The position numbers and the translations under genes are program-made. The notes under the pieces are model-generated. The model saw only the letters and a list, made by a program, of their open reading frames with translations. It had not been told where the DNA came from and searched no databases. From positions 6,882,001 through 6,946,000 of the forward strand of contig NZ_CP006850.1 in the NCBI RefSeq assembly GCF_000523235.1: a DNA stretch of 64,000 nt, written 5' to 3'. The number at the start of each line of letters is the position of its first letter. The stretch's first letter is position 1. This stretch comes from Nocardia nova SH22a. Its GTDB lineage: Bacteria > Actinomycetota > Actinomycetes > Mycobacteriales > Mycobacteriaceae. Below, piece after piece: positions 60,543 to 64,000 of the stretch.

Positions 60543-61342
60543 CTCCGGTCCTCCGCACCGGTAGCGGCCTGGCCCCGATTCGCGGCGGCCTGCAGCACGA
60601 TCCGGACCACCTCGTCCACATCGTCGGTGACGTGCAGCAGTCCGAGGTCGGCCGCGGCGATCTTGCCCGATCCGGCGAGGGAGTCCCGCAGCCAATCCAC
60701 CAGGCCCGACCAGTAGCGACTGCCGAACAGCACGATCGGAAAGCGGGTGATCTTGTGGGTCTGCACCAGCGTCAGCGCCTCGAACAATTCGTCGAGGGTG
60801 CCGAATCCGCCCGGCAGGCAGATGAACGCCTGTGAATACTTGACGAACATCGTCTTGCGGGCGAAAAAGTAGCGGAAGTTGATACCGAGATCGACCCACT
60901 CGTTGAGGCCCTGCTCCATCGGCAGTTCGATGCCCAGGCCGATCGAGAAGCCGTCCGCCTCACTGGCGCCGCGGTTGGCCGCCTCCATCACGCCGGGACC
61001 GCCGCCGGTGATCACCGCGAAGCCCGCATCGGCGAGCGCGGCGCCGATCGCGCGGGCCGCCTCGTATTCGGGAGTTCCCGCCGGTGTGCGCGCGGACCCG
61101 AAAACCGCTACCGCCCTGGGGATTTCCGCGAGCGCGCCGAATCCCTCGACGAATTCGCTCTGGATCCGCAGTACCCGCCACGGATCGGTGTGCACCCAAT
61201 CGGTGGGCCCGCGACCGTCGAGCAGATGTTGATCGGTAGTGCCGACACCTTGTTTCCGCGCACGCCGCAACATGATCGGGCCGCGGAATTTGGGGGCCGA
61301 CTTCGGGGGCTTGGGGGAGGCGGGCTCGGAGTCGGTGGACAT
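60539..61342 (-). CDS. LOG-family protein, longer paralogue (TIGR00730)
   Basis: 267 residues. A 75-residue N-terminal extension rich in Lys/Pro precedes the LOG/DUF fold: AVAVFGSARTPAGTPEYEAA, VITGGGPGVMEAANRGASEA, FYFARK-like FRYFFARKTMFVKYSQAFIC, PGGFGTLDELFEALTLVQTH. It is the larger class found next to dapE. ATG 61342 lies 7 nt after TAGGTT and has no ribosome binding site; TTG 61351 is rejected. It overlaps the shorter LOG gene, so the pair is co-translated. Confidence 0.9.
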   Translation of the reverse strand: MSTDSEPASPKPPKSAPKFRGPIMLRRARKQGVGTTDQHLLDGRGPTDWVHTDPWRVLRIQSEFVEGFGALAEIPRAVAVFGSARTPAGTPEYEAARAIGAALADAGFAVITGGGPGVMEAANRGASEADGFSIGLGIELPMEQGLNEWVDLGINFRYFFARKTMFVKYSQAFICLPGGFGTLDELFEALTLVQTHKITRFPIVLFGSRYWSGLVDWLRDSLAGSGKIAAADLGLLHVTDDVDEVVRIVLQAAANRGQAATGAEDRR

Positions 61343-61349
61343 ACGCGCC

Positions 61350-61355
61350 AACCTA
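61350..61355 (-). promoter_or_regulatory. Leaderless -10 box of the longer LOG gene
   Basis: On the minus strand TAGGTT is followed by 7 nt and ATG 61342; it overlaps the end region of dapE's intergenic gap. Confidence 0.5.
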
Positions 61356-61360
61356 CCGGT

Positions 61361-62461
61361 TCAGTCCTTGCCGCCGGTCAGGTAGTTGCGCAGGATCTCG
61401 GTGACCGTCGTGATCTGCGCGGTGGGCACCCGCTCGTCGACCTTGTGCGCCAGATTGGGGTCGCCGGGCCCGAAGTTGACCGCCGGAATTCCGCGGGCGG
61501 CGAATCGCGACACATCGGTCCAGCCGTATTTCGCCCGCACTCCGCCACCACCGTGCGCGTGCACCTGCTCGACCAGATTGCGGGCCGCCGGTGCGGACAG
61601 GCCGGGCAGCGCGCCCGGGGCGCCGTCGGTGCGTTCGAAACTCACGTCCAATCCGTCGAAGACCTCGCGCACGTGGTCGGTCGCCGCCTCGAGATCGCGG
61701 TCGGGCGCGAACCGGAAGTTGACCAGCACCTCGGCCTCGTCGGGCACGACATTGCCCGCCACGCCGCCGGAGATCTTCACCGCCGACAGACCCTCGCGAT
61801 AGGTGCAGCCGTCGATCTCGACCTGCCGGGGAACGTAGTCGCGCAGCCGCTGCAGGACCGGCGCCAGCTTGTGAATCGCGTTGTCGCCCAGCCAGGCCCG
61901 CGCGGTGTGCGCGCGGGTGCCGCCGAGTCCGAGCCGCACCCGCAGCGTGCCCTGGCATCCGGCCTCGATCCAGGAGCCCGACGGCTCCCCCAGGATGGCC
62001 AGATCACCCTCGAGCCACTCCGGCAGCTCCCGCTCGATCCGGCCGAGGCCGTTGTACTCGGCCGCGATCTCCTCGCAGTCGTAGAAGATCAGGGTCAGAT
62101 CGCAGATCGGATCGGCGACGGTCGCGGCCAGATGCAGGAAGACCGCGTCCCCGGACTTCATGTCGACGGTGCCGCAGCCCCACAGCACCTCTTCCCCGTC
62201 GGTCGTCTCGAAATGGCCCGGCACATTGTCGGCGATGGGCACGGTGTCGAGATGTCCGGCGAGGATCACCCGGGTGGGCAGGCCTCGATTCGTGCGCGCC
62301 AGCACGGTGTTGCCGTGGCGTAACACCTCGAATCCCTCGGTCTGCTCGCGGAGGGCCCACGCGACGGTGTCGGTGATCACCGCTTCGTCGCGCGAGACAC
62401 TGGGGATGTCGACGAGGGCGGCGGTGATCGAGATCGGGTCGGCGCGCAGATCGATGGTCAC
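61361..62461 (-). CDS. dapE: Succinyl-diaminopimelate desuccinylase
   Basis: 366 residues, M20 peptidase fold. Metal-site motifs: [72 protein letters not shown], and the C-terminal His region [20 protein letters not shown]. It converts N-succinyl-LL-diaminopimelate to LL-diaminopimelate for lysine and peptidoglycan. GTG 62461 lies 7 nt after TACCCT with no ribosome binding site. It is divergent from dapD, which acts two steps earlier, over 101 bp. Confidence 0.95.
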   Translation of the reverse strand: MTIDLRADPISITAALVDIPSVSRDEAVITDTVAWALREQTEGFEVLRHGNTVLARTNRGLPTRVILAGHLDTVPIADNVPGHFETTDGEEVLWGCGTVDMKSGDAVFLHLAATVADPICDLTLIFYDCEEIAAEYNGLGRIERELPEWLEGDLAILGEPSGSWIEAGCQGTLRVRLGLGGTRAHTARAWLGDNAIHKLAPVLQRLRDYVPRQVEIDGCTYREGLSAVKISGGVAGNVVPDEAEVLVNFRFAPDRDLEAATDHVREVFDGLDVSFERTDGAPGALPGLSAPAARNLVEQVHAHGGGGVRAKYGWTDVSRFAARGIPAVNFGPGDPNLAHKVDERVPTAQITTVTEILRNYLTGGKD

Positions 62462-62468
62462 CCGGACA

Positions 62469-62474
62469 AGGGTA
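62469..62474 (-). promoter_or_regulatory. Leaderless -10 box of dapE
   Basis: On the minus strand TACCCT is followed by 7 nt and GTG 62461. Confidence 0.5.
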
Positions 62475-62548
62475 ATTGTTCGCAGGACTCACGACCCGGG
62501 CGAGCGTCGCGGCCCCGGGGAGCCCACCACTTCGCGACCGCCACCCAG

Positions 62549-62554
62549 TAGGCT
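62549..62554 (+). promoter_or_regulatory. Leaderless -10 box of dapD
   Basis: TAGGCT is followed by 8 nt and GTG 62563. Confidence 0.5.
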
Positions 62555-62562
62555 GAACTGCC

Positions 62563-63516
62563 GTGAGCACTCAGGGAGCATCCGCAGTCGGCCTGGCGAC
62601 CGTGACCGTGAACGGTACGGTCCTCGACACCTGGTATCCGTATCCGGAACTGGGCGAATTCGGTGAAACCGGAACCACGCGGCTGAGCCCGGCCGATCCC
62701 GAGTACGCCCGCTTCGCCGAACTGGTCGGCCCCGACGAGGCCCGCCGGGTCGAGGTGGTCGCGGTCCGCACCACGATCGCCGATCTGGCGTCCGCACCGG
62801 TCGACACCCACGATGTCTACCTGCGGCTGCATCTGCTCTCCCATCGCCTGGTGCCCCCGCACGGTGCCAGCCTCGAGGGGCAGTTCGGCCTGCTGGCCAA
62901 TGTGGTCTGGACCAATCACGGCCCGTGCGCGGTCGAGGAATTCGAACTGGTCCGCGCCCGGTTGCGGGCCCGCGGCTCGGTCACCGTCTACGGGGTCGAC
63001 AAGTTCCCGCGCATGGTCGACTACGTCCTGCCCGCCGGGGTGCGCATCGCCGACGCCGATCGCGTCCGGCTCGGCGCGCATCTGGCCGACGGCACCACGG
63101 TCATGCACGAGGGTTTCGTGAACTTCAATGCCGGAACCCTCGGCTCCTCGATGGTCGAGGGCCGGATCTCGGCCGGTGTGGTCGTGGGCAACGGCTCCGA
63201 TGTGGGCGGCGGCGCCTCCATCATGGGCACCCTGTCCGGTGGCGGTAAGCAGGTCATCTCGATCGGTGAGCGCTGCCTGCTCGGCGCGAACGCCGGTCTG
63301 GGCATCTCGCTGGGCGACGACTGCGTGATCGAGGCGGGTCTCTACGTCACCGCCGGAACCAAGGTCGCGCTGCCCGACGGCGCCACGATCAAGGCCGCGG
63401 AACTGTCCGGCCAGTCGAATCTGCTGTTCCGCCGCAATTCCCTCACTGGCAGTGTCGAGGTGGTCGCGCGCAAGGGCACCGGCATCGAACTCAACGCCGC
63501 GCTGCACGCCAACTGA
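62563..63516 (+). CDS. dapD: 2,3,4,5-tetrahydropyridine-2,6-dicarboxylate N-succinyltransferase
   Basis: 317 residues, the length of the mycobacterial enzyme (Rv1201c). An N-terminal alpha/beta domain leads to the left-handed beta-helix ([80 protein letters not shown]). It succinylates tetrahydrodipicolinate in the succinylase branch of diaminopimelate synthesis. GTG 62563 follows a TAGGCT box by 8 nt. Divergent from dapE, it shares that promoter region. Confidence 0.96.
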   Translation: MSTQGASAVGLATVTVNGTVLDTWYPYPELGEFGETGTTRLSPADPEYARFAELVGPDEARRVEVVAVRTTIADLASAPVDTHDVYLRLHLLSHRLVPPHGASLEGQFGLLANVVWTNHGPCAVEEFELVRARLRARGSVTVYGVDKFPRMVDYVLPAGVRIADADRVRLGAHLADGTTVMHEGFVNFNAGTLGSSMVEGRISAGVVVGNGSDVGGGASIMGTLSGGGKQVISIGERCLLGANAGLGISLGDDCVIEAGLYVTAGTKVALPDGATIKAAELSGQSNLLFRRNSLTGSVEVVARKGTGIELNAALHAN

Positions 63517-63525
63517 TGTCGCGCG

Positions 63526-63552
63526 CCCCTTCCCCGGCCGCCGGGGAAGGGG
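63526..63552. terminator. Terminator between dapD and the PPOX gene
   Basis: A perfect 12-bp stem (63526-63537 with 63541-63552) with a CCG loop lies between convergent stops. Confidence 0.85.
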
Positions 63553-63561
63553 GCCACGCGA

Positions 63562-63933
63562 TCATTCGATTCCGAAGGCCAGAATCCGCTGCGGTGTGAT
63601 GCGGATGAGTTCGCGGGAACCACCCTCGAGGTAGGTGTCCACATCCCGCAAACCCTGTGCGACACCGCGGATCTCGAGGCAGCGCACCTGCCACGGATCC
63701 ACCGAGGCGATGTCGTCGACGACGAACGCGACCCGCTCCTCCTTGCCGAGATTGCGGAACTTCTGCGAGGCGCCCATGTTGTGCCCCGCGATGTCGATGG
63801 TGCCGAGCGCTTCGTTGTAGCGGAAACCCACCGGATTGTTCTGCGGTGACCCGTCGGGGCGGATGGTGGCCAGCCTGCCCAGTCGTCGGCCTGCCAGATA
63901 TTCGATCTGGGCGGCGGACAGCGTTGCGATCAT
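63562..63933 (-). CDS. PPOX-class / F420-dependent split-barrel oxidoreductase
   Basis: 123 residues of one FMN/F420-binding split barrel: LAGRRLGRLATIRPDGSPQN, NPVGFRYNEALGTIDIAGHN, FRNLGKEERVAFVVDDIASV and PWQVRCLEIRGVAQ. The subgroup (PPOX, MSMEG_5819-like) is common in mycobacteria and nocardiae, where members use F420 or bind flavin; the substrate is unknown. ATG 63933 follows a TAAGGT box by 6 nt and has no ribosome binding site. Confidence 0.86.
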   Translation of the reverse strand: MIATLSAAQIEYLAGRRLGRLATIRPDGSPQNNPVGFRYNEALGTIDIAGHNMGASQKFRNLGKEERVAFVVDDIASVDPWQVRCLEIRGVAQGLRDVDTYLEGGSRELIRITPQRILAFGIE

Positions 63934-63939
63934 GCGCCG

Positions 63940-63945
63940 ACCTTA
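63940..63945 (-). promoter_or_regulatory. Leaderless -10 box of the PPOX gene
   Basis: On the minus strand TAAGGT is followed by 6 nt and ATG 63933. The last 55 bp of the window hold nothing recognisable. Confidence 0.45.
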
Positions 63946-64000
63946 GAACCTCGAGCGTGGTGTAGGTCAACCCGGCGCACCGGCAGCAACGGATCGTGGC

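Noticed and set aside
1..64000. tRNA, rRNA or tmRNA genes
   Set aside because: No cloverleaf arms with TTCGA-type T-loops or rRNA-like sequence were noticed by reading; a covariance search would be decisive.

Overview
The window is a chromosomal segment of a high-GC actinomycete of the Mycobacteriales, most likely Nocardia or a close relative. The evidence is GC-rich codon use with many GTG starts, a multifunctional 2-oxoglutarate decarboxylase (kgd), the sigE-rseA-htrA-tatB stress cluster, glgM/glgC, gpgS-folP2, a mycobacterial-type hemophore-related protein, and the absence of PE/PPE genes. No rRNA, tRNA, CRISPR array, transposase or prophage gene was seen. Much of the content corresponds to the Mycobacterium tuberculosis neighbourhood running from dapD (Rv1201c) to kgd (Rv1248c), but reordered and with inserted accessory operons.

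Left part (1-16 kb): the 3' end of kgd closed by a strong terminator; a PadR regulator with a drug-efflux MFS pump; a membrane-anchored molybdopterin (sulfite-oxidase family) enzyme divergent from a PDZ-containing HtrA-like protease; an FAD monooxygenase divergent from a TetR gene over a double palindromic operator; a VOC protein; and a fadD15-like / alpha-beta hydrolase / SDR / Baeyer-Villiger-type monooxygenase group resembling the mycobacterial mymA operon, divergent from a second TetR gene.

Middle part (16-40 kb): a lipid/envelope operon (DMT transporter, a PAP2-wax ester synthase/DGAT fusion, an MTB12-like lipoprotein, an MFS exporter); an LpqZ-like substrate-binding lipoprotein carrying a decapeptide-repeat linker; a two-component system facing a hemophore-related gene; malic enzyme; a gene-free stretch of about 620 bp; an FAD oxidoreductase with a PHP phosphoesterase; CorA, MgtE-N/CBS and DUF1003 genes (magnesium/membrane homeostasis); two lytic transglycosylases; and mrp.

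Right part (39.7-64 kb): a DivIVA-like protein coupled to tag; DUF3117; an RlmA-like methyltransferase; an ECF41-type sigma factor facing a DoxX-like gene behind a matching TGTCACA promoter; glgM/glgC; an ABC exporter with its TetR regulator (Rv1217c-Rv1219c type); an O-methyltransferase; sigE-rseA-htrA-tatB; an HTH gene with an unassigned C-terminal domain; gpgS-folP2; fadD6; two LOG genes; dapE and dapD; and a PPOX/F420 family gene.

The most unusual feature is a pair of 157-bp elements in inverted orientation (55759-55915 and 57899-58055) flanking gpgS-folP2. Each folds into a long two-part hairpin with an identical 21-nt loop. The two copies differ in the stems by four double substitutions that all preserve pairing, while the loop and bulge are unchanged. 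That covariation points to selection on a folded RNA or single-stranded DNA rather than on sequence alone. A second recurring signal is a TAnnnT box 6-8 nt before the start codon of many genes, as expected for leaderless transcripts.
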